From positions 1 through 64,000 of the forward strand of contig PAAX01000007.1 of NCBI GenBank assembly GCA_002698995.1: DNA of 64,000 bases, in the 5' to 3' direction. Under the pieces are notes generated by a model that made no database searches, was not told the origin of the DNA, and saw only the letters and a program-made list of their open reading frames with translations. This document shows, in pieces, positions 1 through 7,149 of the stretch. Source of the stretch: Ignavibacteriota bacterium (GTDB lineage Bacteria; Bacteroidota; Ignavibacteria; Ignavibacteriales; Melioribacteraceae). Each line of letters starts with the position of its first letter. Position 1 is the stretch's first letter. Both the position numbers and the translations under genes were made by a program.

Positions 1-219
1 ATCGATATCAAAACAAATAAAAAAAATCATTTGAAAAATATTTTAAGAATTGTGATTATTTCTGGATTTGTTTTTTACATGGGATCAATTGATAATTTTG
101 AATTTTCGATCTTTATAGCGTTTTTGTTTTTCATACTTCCAATGAAGTTTAGGGTGAAAGATGATTATTGTTATTCAATATTGAATCGATTTTTAATGCT
201 TAAGTATTCTCTTAAGTAA
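1..219 (+). CDS. 3' end of a small membrane protein gene (partial)
   Basis: The frame is open from the first base of the window to a TAA at 217-219, so this is probably the C-terminal part of a longer protein. A TTG at 31 is the only start-like codon before residue 20 and has no clear ribosome binding site. The readable part holds two hydrophobic stretches, around the IVIISGFVFYMGS and FSIFIAFLFFILP segments, followed by a basic and polar tail, as in a small integral membrane protein. I recognise no family. It is followed by a perfect hairpin repeat at 235-257. It could also be a chance AT-rich frame. Confidence 0.35.
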   Translation: MDIKTNKKNHLKNILRIVIISGFVFYMGSIDNFEFSIFIAFLFFILPMKFRVKDDYCYSILNRFLMLKYSLK

Positions 220-229
220 TAATTAATTC

Positions 230-261
230 CAAGGCTGTCACGGTCGCACCGTGACAGAGCA
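230..261. repeat. Palindromic repeat, copy 1
   Basis: A 32-base sequence that recurs identically at 543-574. Its core, 235-257, is a perfect inverted repeat with 10-bp arms (CTGTCACGGT and its complement) around a 3-base CGC loop. It is GC-rich in an AT-rich surrounding and lies between small genes, like a REP/PU-type dispersed element. It could also end transcription of the upstream gene, but there is no T-run after it. Confidence 0.8.
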
Positions 262-327
262 TGTGATCTAGTAGTTTAATCAATATTAGTATCAAGGCAT
301 GGACATAACACCCGAGGAAAGGCGAAT

Positions 328-507
328 ATGAATACAGATTATTTAGTACTTTTTGCAATTGGTATAGTTGGAACAATTATTCGTTTAATTATTCCTGGTA
401 AAACTGAAGATGAACCCTTTTGGGGGAAATTACATGTATCAATGGTGTATATTATGATTTTGCTAGGGATATGTGGATTGATTTTGATTATTATTGACTT
501 TTTTTAG
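328..507 (+). CDS. Small two-helix membrane protein, 59 aa
   Basis: ATG at 328 with a purine-rich ribosome binding site (GAGGAAAGG, 314-322) five bases upstream, running to a TAG at 505-507. The 59-residue product has two hydrophobic segments, about residues 5-23 and 39-58, separated by a charged linker (KTEDEPFWGK). This suggests a small inner-membrane protein with a hairpin topology. I recognise no family. It sits between the two identical copies of the palindromic repeat (230-261 and 543-574), so repeat-gene-repeat may be a unit. The good ribosome binding site and the two clean helices argue for a real gene; its size leaves some doubt. Confidence 0.5.
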   Translation: MNTDYLVLFAIGIVGTIIRLIIPGKTEDEPFWGKLHVSMVYIMILLGICGLILIIIDFF

Positions 508-542
508 TATAAAATTATGCCCAATCAAAAAATAATATTTTT

Positions 543-574
543 CAAGGCTGTCACGGTCGCACCGTGACAGAGCA
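543..574. repeat. Palindromic repeat, copy 2
   Basis: Identical over 32 bases to 230-261, with the same perfect 10-bp stem and 3-base loop (548-570). The bases on either side differ between copies, so the repeat unit ends there. Both copies have the same orientation and flank the 59-residue membrane protein gene. Confidence 0.8.
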
Positions 575-640
575 AGTAAGCTTTAAGTGAATTAATATTG
601 TTGTTATGTTAATACCATTACTATTAAGCAGCTTTAAGTA

Positions 641-680
641 TGTAGGGGACGAAATCCACCTCGGCGGATCGTCCCCTACA
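641..680. repeat. GC-rich inverted repeat, possible terminator of the muramidase gene
   Basis: A perfect 12-bp inverted repeat, TGTAGGGGACGA (641-652) with its complement (669-680), around a 16-base GC-rich centre. It lies just past the 3' end of the minus-strand gene that stops at 687, so it may end that transcript. Its composition is unlike its surroundings, and it could equally be a copy of another dispersed palindromic element. Confidence 0.5.
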
Positions 681-686
681 AAAAAA

Positions 687-1916
687 TCATTCGTACAAAT
701 AATATTTCTTCGAAAATTCTTTGAACTTTTCTGCATCAGTATAAAAAACTTCTTTTATATCTTCAAATTTCCAATTCTTTATAAATGCTTTTCTAATTTT
801 ATCCGAACCCATAACTTTATCAAACATGTTAATTCTGTTCGGAGCTGCTAATTCAAAAATATCTTTATCCGTGTGAATCTCTTTTACAGCTTGAAGAAAA
901 TAGAATTGAATCTCAGTCAATTTCACTTTTTCAAAATCTGTTATATGTAATTGGACTCCATGTAAATATTCACCTTTACCCATTGCATAAAATGGTTTGT
1001 AAGTAATTTGGCGGAAGATCACCCCTTCTAAATGATAACTGTTAAGTTTGTTTGCTAATTGACTGCTATTTATCCATGAAGCTGCAAATGTTTGGAACGG
1101 AATTGTATAACCTACACCTATCGAAACTGTACCAAGTTCACCTATAATTCCTGTTGCTGAATAATAATAAGGAGAATCCTTATGTGGAATATGAGGAGAA
1201 GTAGGAACCCATTCCAATCCGGTTTCTTCAAATGTCATTTCTCTTTTCCACCCTTCCATTTTTACAACCGTCAAATTACATTTAACTCCGTTCTCAAGCA
1301 TCTTTTCATTGTTTATTAACTCTGCAACTTCACCGCAGGTTAATCCATATACGTATGGTATTTTAAACTGACTTACAAACGAATAAAAACCATCCTCAAC
1401 TAGAGGTCCTTCAACTCTATTTCCTCCGATTGGATTTGGTCTGTCTAATACAATAAATTCAATATTATTCTCAGAAGCAGTCTCCATTGCCAATCCCATT
1501 GTGCTGATATAGGTGTATGATCTGCTTCCTATATCCTGAATGTCATAAACCAATACATCAACATTTTCAATCATTTCTTTTGTCGGTTTTCGTGTTTTAC
1601 CGTAAAGAGAATATACCGGGACTTTAGTCTTTTCATCAATGTAAAAATCGACATATTCACCGGCTGCATGATCCCCGCGGACTCCATGTTCAGGTCCGTA
1701 TAAAGCAGTAAGATTAACATTTTCAGCTTCAAAAAGAATATCAACTGTTGACTTTAGGTTTCTGTCAACTCCAGTTGGATTAGTAATTAAACCGACTCTT
1801 TTTCCTTCAAGTAATTTAAAGTTTGATTCCTTCAAAACATCAATTCCGGTTTTAACTTGTGCACTTAATGCGGAAACTAATAATGCAATAAGTATTAGTG
1901 ATAATTTAATTTTCAT
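687..1916 (-). CDS. namZ: Exo-beta-N-acetylmuramidase NamZ-like (DUF1343, GH171), secreted
   Basis: A 409-residue exported protein. Residues 1-19 are a typical signal peptide ending in SALSAQ, and the mature part matches the DUF1343 family throughout. Visible hallmarks are GLITNPTG (42-49), YGPEHGVRG (73-81), VYDIQDIGSRSYTY (123-136) and LDRPNPIGG (157-165). Characterised members (NamZ, GH171) release MurNAc from the non-reducing end of peptidoglycan fragments and act in cell-wall recycling; the glutamate in YGPEHG is the likely catalytic acid. The protein should be periplasmic. The length fits the family. It stands alone, with the next minus-strand gene 46 bases upstream and a hairpin at 641-680 downstream. 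The family call is strong; the exact substrate is inferred. Confidence 0.88.
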   Translation of the reverse strand: MKIKLSLILIALLVSALSAQVKTGIDVLKESNFKLLEGKRVGLITNPTGVDRNLKSTVDILFEAENVNLTALYGPEHGVRGDHAAGEYVDFYIDEKTKVPVYSLYGKTRKPTKEMIENVDVLVYDIQDIGSRSYTYISTMGLAMETASENNIEFIVLDRPNPIGGNRVEGPLVEDGFYSFVSQFKIPYVYGLTCGEVAELINNEKMLENGVKCNLTVVKMEGWKREMTFEETGLEWVPTSPHIPHKDSPYYYSATGIIGELGTVSIGVGYTIPFQTFAASWINSSQLANKLNSYHLEGVIFRQITYKPFYAMGKGEYLHGVQLHITDFEKVKLTEIQFYFLQAVKEIHTDKDIFELAAPNRINMFDKVMGSDKIRKAFIKNWKFEDIKEVFYTDAEKFKEFSKKYYLYE

Positions 1917-1962
1917 TTTTACTCTTTAGTTTATTTTATAGATAGGATTTTGTTAGGTCAGA

Positions 1963-2418
1963 TTACTTCTTTTCTTCCCAATCGATTAATTTTTTGTCAC
2001 GGAAGAAAAACTCAATATCTCCGTATTTTAATTGTGTAAATGTTCCATATGAAAAAGTATCTTCATTAACCTTATCCGGTTTTCCCCAGCTGTCTCTCAG
2101 CATTTCAATTGTCATTCCTTTCCAAATCTTTCCAGCCGATATCATTGAAGCAATATCTTTGCCATATTTTTTTGTTAGTTTATCTAACTTTGTAATAACA
2201 ATCGATTCATTACATTCAATTATACTTTTATCTAATTCAGTAATTTTATCATTATGTTTTTTTATCTCATTTTTTAACTGTTCAATTTCTAAAAGGAGAT
2301 TACTTTTTTGAGTTTCAAGATTAATCAACTCATTTTTAAATTCGCTTCTTGAAATTGTTCTATCTTGTGCATATATGCTTATTGTAATTAGGCAAATTAT
2401 TAAAACAAACTTTTTCAA
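1963..2418 (-). CDS. Secreted coiled-coil protein with SmpA/BamE-like tail
   Basis: A 151-residue protein with a signal peptide (residues 1-17, ending IYAQ). A strongly charged heptad-rich coiled coil covers about residues 22-75. The C-terminal 55 residues contain GKIWKGMTIEMLRDSWGKP, which resembles the G-M-t/s-x3-V-x3-W/L-G-x-P motif of SmpA/OmlA/BamE-type domains. It is probably periplasmic. It has no lipobox, unlike true BamE. It may be co-transcribed with the muramidase gene 46 bases downstream. I recognise no named family for the full length, and the domain likeness rests on a short motif. Confidence 0.6.
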   Translation of the reverse strand: MKKFVLIICLITISIYAQDRTISRSEFKNELINLETQKSNLLLEIEQLKNEIKKHNDKITELDKSIIECNESIVITKLDKLTKKYGKDIASMISAGKIWKGMTIEMLRDSWGKPDKVNEDTFSYGTFTQLKYGDIEFFFRDKKLIDWEEKK

Positions 2419-2786
2419 ACCAAATCCTCATTTATTTATGCCAAAAATAAGAAATCATTGGGATAAAAGCCCAATGGATAAATCCATTGATTAACAACAT
2501 CGCATATTTCATTAACCAACACTTTTTATTTAAAGTGATAAGTCAGTTGTAAATTTATTTTCTATTCAATCTAAAGCTGACCTGAAAAAAGGAAGGGAAT
2601 GTCATGCCGGATTGGTTTTGTTTTTTTTAACCAATACCGGCATCTCTTAATCCATTTTGAAAAATCAAATTAGATGCCAGTATTCTAAAAAACAGAAACC
2701 GACATGACAAATTATTTCCCTTGAATTTTTGTTTGAATTGAAGCCAATAGATAAATAACTCGTTAGCCATAAACTCAATAACCAAA
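2419..2786. other. Intergenic region with nested inverted repeats
   Basis: No gene is visible in these 368 bases between two minus-strand genes. The main structure is a nested palindrome at about 2591-2725. An inner hairpin pairs ATGCCGGATTGGTT (2604-2617) with 2629-2643 (one bulged base), and its loop is a T-run. Outer arms AAGGGAA..TGTCATG (about 2592-2606) and their imperfect complement (about 2701-2721) enclose it. The inner hairpin has no T-tract after it on either strand, so a terminator is not obvious. It may be a palindromic mobile or REP-like element. Confidence 0.5.
2604..2643. repeat. Imperfect hairpin with T-rich loop
   Basis: Arms at 2604-2617 and 2629-2643 pair over 14 bp with a single bulged A; the loop is mostly T. 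It forms the core of the larger nested palindrome in this intergenic region and starts with ATGCCGG, whose complement CCGGCAT ends it. Confidence 0.6.
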
Positions 2787-4442
2787 CTACGTTTGTATTA
2801 CACCAACATTAAACTTTGGAATGTCAGGATTATTATCAGCCCATTCAATAGATTTTGAAATGTATTCTCTAGCTTTTGTCGGATCAATTATTTCATCAAT
2901 CCATAACCTTGCTGCTGCGTAATACGGACTGCTTTTAGAATCGTATGAGTTTTTAATTTCATCAAGAAGTTTCTTTTTATCTTCTTCCGAAAATTCTTTT
3001 CCTTCTTTTTGAAGCTGTTTTACTTTTATATCTAAAAGAACTGAACTTGCCTGAGCTCCTCCCATAACCGCAATTTTAGAATTTGGGAAAGCATAGATAA
3101 ATCTTGGATCGTACGCTTTGCCGCACATTGCATAATTTCCTGCGCCGTAACTGTTCCCGGTTATAATTGTAATTTTAGGAACAACCGAATTTGCAACAGC
3201 ATTTACCATTTTAGCACCGTCTTTTATAATTCCACCATGTTCAGCTTTGCTGCCGACCATAAATCCGGTTACATCTTGAAGAAATACTAAAGGAATTTTC
3301 TTTTGATTACAATTCATTATAAATCTTGTTGCCTTGTCTGCACTGTCTGAATATATGACTCCGCCAATCTGCATTTCACCTTTTTCAGATTTTACAACAG
3401 CTCGTTGGTTTGCTATAATTCCAACCGACCAGCCATCTATTCTTGCATAAGCTGTTATTATTGTTTTACCGTAACCCGACTTATACTCATCAATTTCAGA
3501 ATTATCAACAATTCGGGCTAGAAGTTCATATGTATCATATTGCTTTAAAGTATCATCCGGTAAAATAAAATTTATATCTTCACTCTTAAATTTTGGAAGA
3601 GATGATTCAATTCTGTCAAATCCCGCTTTTTGTCTAGCCCCAAATTTCGATATAAGATTTCGGATCATCTCAATTGCTTCATCATCATTTTTCATTACGT
3701 AATCTGTAACACCGGAAATATTGGACTGCACTCTTGCACCACCCAAAGATTCATTATCAATCTCTTCACCAATTGCTGCTTTAACTAAATGAGAACCGGC
3801 AAGAAATACTGATCCTTCTCCTTCAACAATCAAAGCTTCATCACTCATAATTGGGAGATAAGCACCACCGGCAACACAAGGACCCATAATTGCTGCTATC
3901 TGAGGAATTCCCATTGATGACATTCTTGCATTGTTTCTAAATATTCTCCCAAAATGTTCTTTATCCGGGAAAATCTCATCCTGCATTGGAAGAAAAACTC
4001 CTGCACTATCAACCAAATAAATTATCGGAAGATTATTTTCCATTGCAATTTCCTGAGCACGCAAATTTTTCTTTCCGGTTATAGGAAACCAAGCTCCGGC
4101 TTTAACCGTGGCATCATTTGCAACAATTACACAGTCACGCTTATGAATTCTGCCAATGCCATATATTGTTCCGGATGAAGGGGCTCCGCCGTATTCTTTG
4201 TACATATCGTATGCAGCTAATGTGTTTAACTCATAAAATTTTGTATCAGGATCAATTAATTTATTTATTCTCTCTCTTGCTGTCAGTTTTCCTTTTTCAT
4301 GCTGCTTTGCAATTGCTTTTTCTCCACCACCAAGTTTTACGGTATCTTTTATAGCATTTAATTTTCTGATCTTCGTTTTATTTATATCTTCGTAATAAAG
4401 AGTAGTTTCGTTTTCGATAATTTCTTTACCGATTTGTTTCAT
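2787..4442 (-). CDS. Acyl-CoA carboxylase carboxyltransferase (beta) subunit, methylcrotonyl/propionyl type
   Basis: A 551-residue biotin-dependent carboxyltransferase of the crotonase fold. It moves CO2 from carboxybiotin to an acyl-CoA. The N-terminal half carries [12 protein letters not shown] (near 49-60), the oxyanion-hole stretch MGPCVAGGAYLP (near 190) and FLAGSHLVKAA. The C-terminal half has DVTGFMVG, GNSYGAGNYAMCGKAYDP and FPNSKIAVMGG. The GAPSSGTIYGIGRI and AGVFLPMQDEIFPD segments look more like methylcrotonyl-CoA carboxylase beta than classic PccB, but the substrate is not settled. It starts 2 bases after the meaB stop, in the prsW-nadD-meaB run, and MeaB suggests propionate/methylmalonyl metabolism. 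No biotin carboxylase or biotin carrier gene is in the window. Confidence 0.88.
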   Translation of the reverse strand: MKQIGKEIIENETTLYYEDINKTKIRKLNAIKDTVKLGGGEKAIAKQHEKGKLTARERINKLIDPDTKFYELNTLAAYDMYKEYGGAPSSGTIYGIGRIHKRDCVIVANDATVKAGAWFPITGKKNLRAQEIAMENNLPIIYLVDSAGVFLPMQDEIFPDKEHFGRIFRNNARMSSMGIPQIAAIMGPCVAGGAYLPIMSDEALIVEGEGSVFLAGSHLVKAAIGEEIDNESLGGARVQSNISGVTDYVMKNDDEAIEMIRNLISKFGARQKAGFDRIESSLPKFKSEDINFILPDDTLKQYDTYELLARIVDNSEIDEYKSGYGKTIITAYARIDGWSVGIIANQRAVVKSEKGEMQIGGVIYSDSADKATRFIMNCNQKKIPLVFLQDVTGFMVGSKAEHGGIIKDGAKMVNAVANSVVPKITIITGNSYGAGNYAMCGKAYDPRFIYAFPNSKIAVMGGAQASSVLLDIKVKQLQKEGKEFSEEDKKKLLDEIKNSYDSKSSPYYAAARLWIDEIIDPTKAREYISKSIEWADNNPDIPKFNVGVIQT

Positions 4443-4444
4443 TT

Positions 4445-5422
4445 TTAATCCTGATTATTTGGAGAAATATCATTCTTAAAATTACTCAGTAGAGTTTCTG
4501 CAAGTGTATAAGGAGAAATGTCTCTTTCAACAACATCAAAAACTTTTTGATTTAATAAATTCTCACGCTTAGTATTCCATATTTCAACATGAAGTTTAGA
4601 ACCGATTATTCCTTTTATTCTAATTTTATAATTCTCAGCTCTTCTTTCATTTAATTTATTTTTGGATTCAAGAAATGATTTGTGATTTTCAATGTTGTTG
4701 TACACATCTTCAATCCCTTTATTTTCTTGAGCAATACATTTTACAATAGGGGAGAGCCAGCTGTTTTCATCATGAGCTCTTAAACCAAGAATTGTTTTAA
4801 TTGCTTGAAATGCAGAATCAGAACCCGGTCTGTCACTTTTATTAAGTACAAAAAAATCGGCAATTTCCATTAACCCAGCTTTCATTGCTTGAATTGAATC
4901 ACCAGATTCCGGAACAAGAACAACTAAAGTTGTATCTGCAGTTTTTGCAATATCTAATTCAGATTGACCAACTCCTACAGTCTCAAAAATTATTATATCA
5001 TAACCGGCAGCATCAAGCACATCTGCAGTATCAATTGTTTTTTTGCTTAATCCTCCCAAACTCCCTCTGGTTGCCATACTTCTTATAAATACACCTTCAT
5101 CCATTCCTATTTCATTCATTCTTACTCTATCACCAAGCAGGGCACCTCCGGTAAAAGGGGAAGTAGGATCAACTGCAATAATGCCCACTGTTTTTCCTAA
5201 CTTTCTGTAGATTTTTGTTAATTGATTTGTTAAAGTTGATTTACCGGCTCCTGGAGGACCTGTAATTCCAATACGATAAGCATTTCCGGTTTTAGAATGA
5301 ATCTGTTTTAGTATTTCAATTGATTCTTCACTATTGTTTTCAACCTTGGAAATTGTTCTTGATACAATTCGTTTATTATTTGTATTTAACTTTTCTAAGA
5401 GTTCTATGTTTACCATAATCAT
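4445..5422 (-). CDS. meaB: Methylmalonyl-CoA mutase-associated GTPase MeaB
   Basis: A G3E-family P-loop GTPase of 325 residues that protects and reloads adenosylcobalamin-dependent methylmalonyl-CoA mutase. It shows the Walker A GPPGAGKS (55-62), the VDPTSPFTGGALLGDR segment (85-99), the ETVGVGQSE motif (147-155) and NKSD (194-197), all typical of MeaB/ArgK. Length fits the family. The start at 5422 overlaps the nadD stop as ATGA; a second ATG at 5416 is possible. The mutase itself is not in the window. The next gene, 2 bases downstream, encodes an acyl-CoA carboxyltransferase, which fits a propionyl-CoA/methylmalonyl-CoA route. Confidence 0.94.
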   Translation of the reverse strand: MIMVNIELLEKLNTNNKRIVSRTISKVENNSEESIEILKQIHSKTGNAYRIGITGPPGAGKSTLTNQLTKIYRKLGKTVGIIAVDPTSPFTGGALLGDRVRMNEIGMDEGVFIRSMATRGSLGGLSKKTIDTADVLDAAGYDIIIFETVGVGQSELDIAKTADTTLVVLVPESGDSIQAMKAGLMEIADFFVLNKSDRPGSDSAFQAIKTILGLRAHDENSWLSPIVKCIAQENKGIEDVYNNIENHKSFLESKNKLNERRAENYKIRIKGIIGSKLHVEIWNTKRENLLNQKVFDVVERDISPYTLAETLLSNFKNDISPNNQD

Positions 5423-5988
5423 CTGTATAAATTATTTTCTTTAATATAATCAATAACTGAATCGGGAAGGAGGTATTTAACACTTATATCATTATGAACT
5501 CTGTTTCTTATATCTGTTGATGAGATCTCAATTACCGGTGATTCCACAAACTCAGCCAATTCAAAATACTTGTTTATTCTTTGATTCAAATCAGTTTTTC
5601 TTTTTAGAACAACCACTGTTGCAAGTTCAAATATTCTATCCGGTTCTTTCCAATCCGGAAAGACTAAAAGATTATCGTAACCAATGATTAATTCTATTTC
5701 CTCATAAATATTTGAAAAATGCTCTAAAGTTTTAACTGTGTATGAAATCTCTTTATTCTCAAGTTCATATTCCGAAATTTCAAATCGTGGTTCATCTTTA
5801 GTTGCTAACCTTAACATTTCTAATCTTGCATTTTCATTTGATGAAAACTGATGAACTTTATGAGGAGAAATATAGCATGGAATGAAAATTAATTTATCCA
5901 GTTCTCTTGTTTCAAGAATATATCTTGCTGTTATTAAATGTCCAAAATGAATCGGATCAAAAGTACCGCCGTATATGCCAATCTTCAT
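5419..5988 (-). CDS. nadD: Nicotinate-nucleotide adenylyltransferase
   Basis: A 189-residue nucleotidyltransferase that adenylates nicotinate mononucleotide to deamido-NAD in NAD synthesis. The N-terminal GGTFDPIHFGH (7-17) is the nadD form of the (H/T)xGH nucleotide-binding motif, and EISSTDIRNRV near residue 155 is the conserved ISST-x-IR motif. Length is normal. It begins directly after the stop of the PrsW-like gene and overlaps meaB by 4 bases, so these are translationally coupled in one operon. Confidence 0.95.
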   Translation of the reverse strand: MKIGIYGGTFDPIHFGHLITARYILETRELDKLIFIPCYISPHKVHQFSSNENARLEMLRLATKDEPRFEISEYELENKEISYTVKTLEHFSNIYEEIELIIGYDNLLVFPDWKEPDRIFELATVVVLKRKTDLNQRINKYFELAEFVESPVIEISSTDIRNRVHNDISVKYLLPDSVIDYIKENNLYR

Positions 5989-6915
5989 TTATGTAATTAC
6001 CAGTTCCTTAATTTTATCTCTTATCGACTCAATCTCGTCGGATAGTGAATTACTTTCCAATGTTCCAAACTTCTTCAACTGATTTTTTCTGAAAGCTAAA
6101 GTAGTAGAAAGAGTAATAAGTTTATTTCTCTTTTTCTCATCTATCCATCCTTTTCTAAATCTTTTGTTTGATGAAATAAAATCAATATAATTTGCTAAAT
6201 ATAATTCATCAAAAAGTTCTTCTCTTATTAATTTTAATTCCGAATTTATAAATGATTTATAAACTCTCCAAAAAATTATAATGCAAATAACTATAAATAT
6301 TATTCCATATAAAAATGTGAAATCAAAGCTGACTAAAAAATTCCAAGCTGAATGAATTAGCATTGGAAAAATTAAAAATCCGGTAATAAATATGCTTTTA
6401 AAATAACTCCGCTGAAACTTAAAAATACCAAACACACCACCGATTATTCCAGTACAAATTGCATGTACCAAAGCAGAAGTTGCAGTTCTTAAAATTACTG
6501 TGTATAACCAAATTGTAGAATTATCTGCTGCACCGGAAAAGTATAAAAAGTTTTCTGTCATACCAAAACCCAGACCAACAGCGGCTCCGTAAAGCATTCC
6601 ATCTGTTACATTATCAAACTTAGCACTTCGGTATGTAACAAAAAGTATTAAAGCTTTTGCAATTTCTTCCACAATTGGAGCAACAATAACTGCTCCGGAT
6701 AAATCCAGAAGACTTTCTGAAAGTATAAATGAAAAGAACCAAAGAAAAATTGAACTACCTATAATTGATAAAATTATAGCGCCAACTGCTCCCCATAAAA
6801 AATGAATGATAAGAAATGAAAATGGTTCTCTTTCATATTTATCCTGCCGCCATAAAATTAGCAGATAAATAGTCATTGGAATAATAGCAGCATAAAAGGA
6901 ATTTAACATTGACAT
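5989..6915 (-). CDS. PrsW-family intramembrane metalloprotease
   Basis: A 308-residue membrane protein with about seven or eight helices in the first 220 residues and a soluble C-terminal tail. PrsW-family hallmarks are visible: VEEIAKA (82-88), GMTENFLYF (118-126) and an ALVHAICTGIIGG helix with H151. The two glutamates and the histidine are the expected metal-binding and catalytic residues. B. subtilis PrsW cleaves the anti-sigma factor RsiW; in this lineage the substrate is unknown. It is the first gene of a minus-strand operon with nadD, meaB and a carboxyltransferase, a pairing with no obvious functional logic. An alternative start at the second ATG (M3) is possible. Confidence 0.85.
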   Translation of the reverse strand: MSMLNSFYAAIIPMTIYLLILWRQDKYEREPFSFLIIHFLWGAVGAIILSIIGSSIFLWFFSFILSESLLDLSGAVIVAPIVEEIAKALILFVTYRSAKFDNVTDGMLYGAAVGLGFGMTENFLYFSGAADNSTIWLYTVILRTATSALVHAICTGIIGGVFGIFKFQRSYFKSIFITGFLIFPMLIHSAWNFLVSFDFTFLYGIIFIVICIIIFWRVYKSFINSELKLIREELFDELYLANYIDFISSNKRFRKGWIDEKKRNKLITLSTTLAFRKNQLKKFGTLESNSLSDEIESIRDKIKELVIT

Positions 6916-7056
6916 AATTATTTATTAATAGTGAATTGATTTGCCAATTTAATTCTTTTTAGTTTTAAAAACATTTGATATTTGATGAATGATAAATTAA
7001 AGAATATTATAACTCAGATTTGATTTGCCTCGGTAATTTTGAATTCATAATTATAA

Positions 7057-7101
7057 ATTGTCCATTATACATTGTACATTTTATATTATACATTGTGCAT
7101 T
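7057..7101. repeat. Short AT-rich near-tandem repeat
   Basis: In the 234-base gap between the divergent prsW-like and aroC genes, variants of ATTGTNCATT / TATACATTGTNCATT occur head-to-tail (7057-7066, 7067-7080, 7087-7101). The rest of the gap (6916-7056, 7102-7149) shows nothing I can assign. Confidence 0.5.
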
Positions 7102-7149
7102 AAGTGTTACCATTATATATTTACACTTTCGTTTATTAGGGAAAAATTA

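Noticed and set aside
551-851. Open frames on both strands across the palindromic repeats and the muramidase 3' end (551-736 minus, 606-851 plus)
   Set aside because: They run through the hairpin repeats and antisense to the muramidase gene, have no family features and lack a ribosome binding site.
4445-6915. Cobalamin riboswitch near meaB
   Set aside because: Gene spacing is 0-4 bases and nothing like the B12-box was seen in or before the operon.
7072-7149. Upstream extension of aroC to 7072
   Set aside because: The extra 26 residues come from the AT-rich repeat and have no similarity to chorismate synthase, which begins right before the SHG motif.
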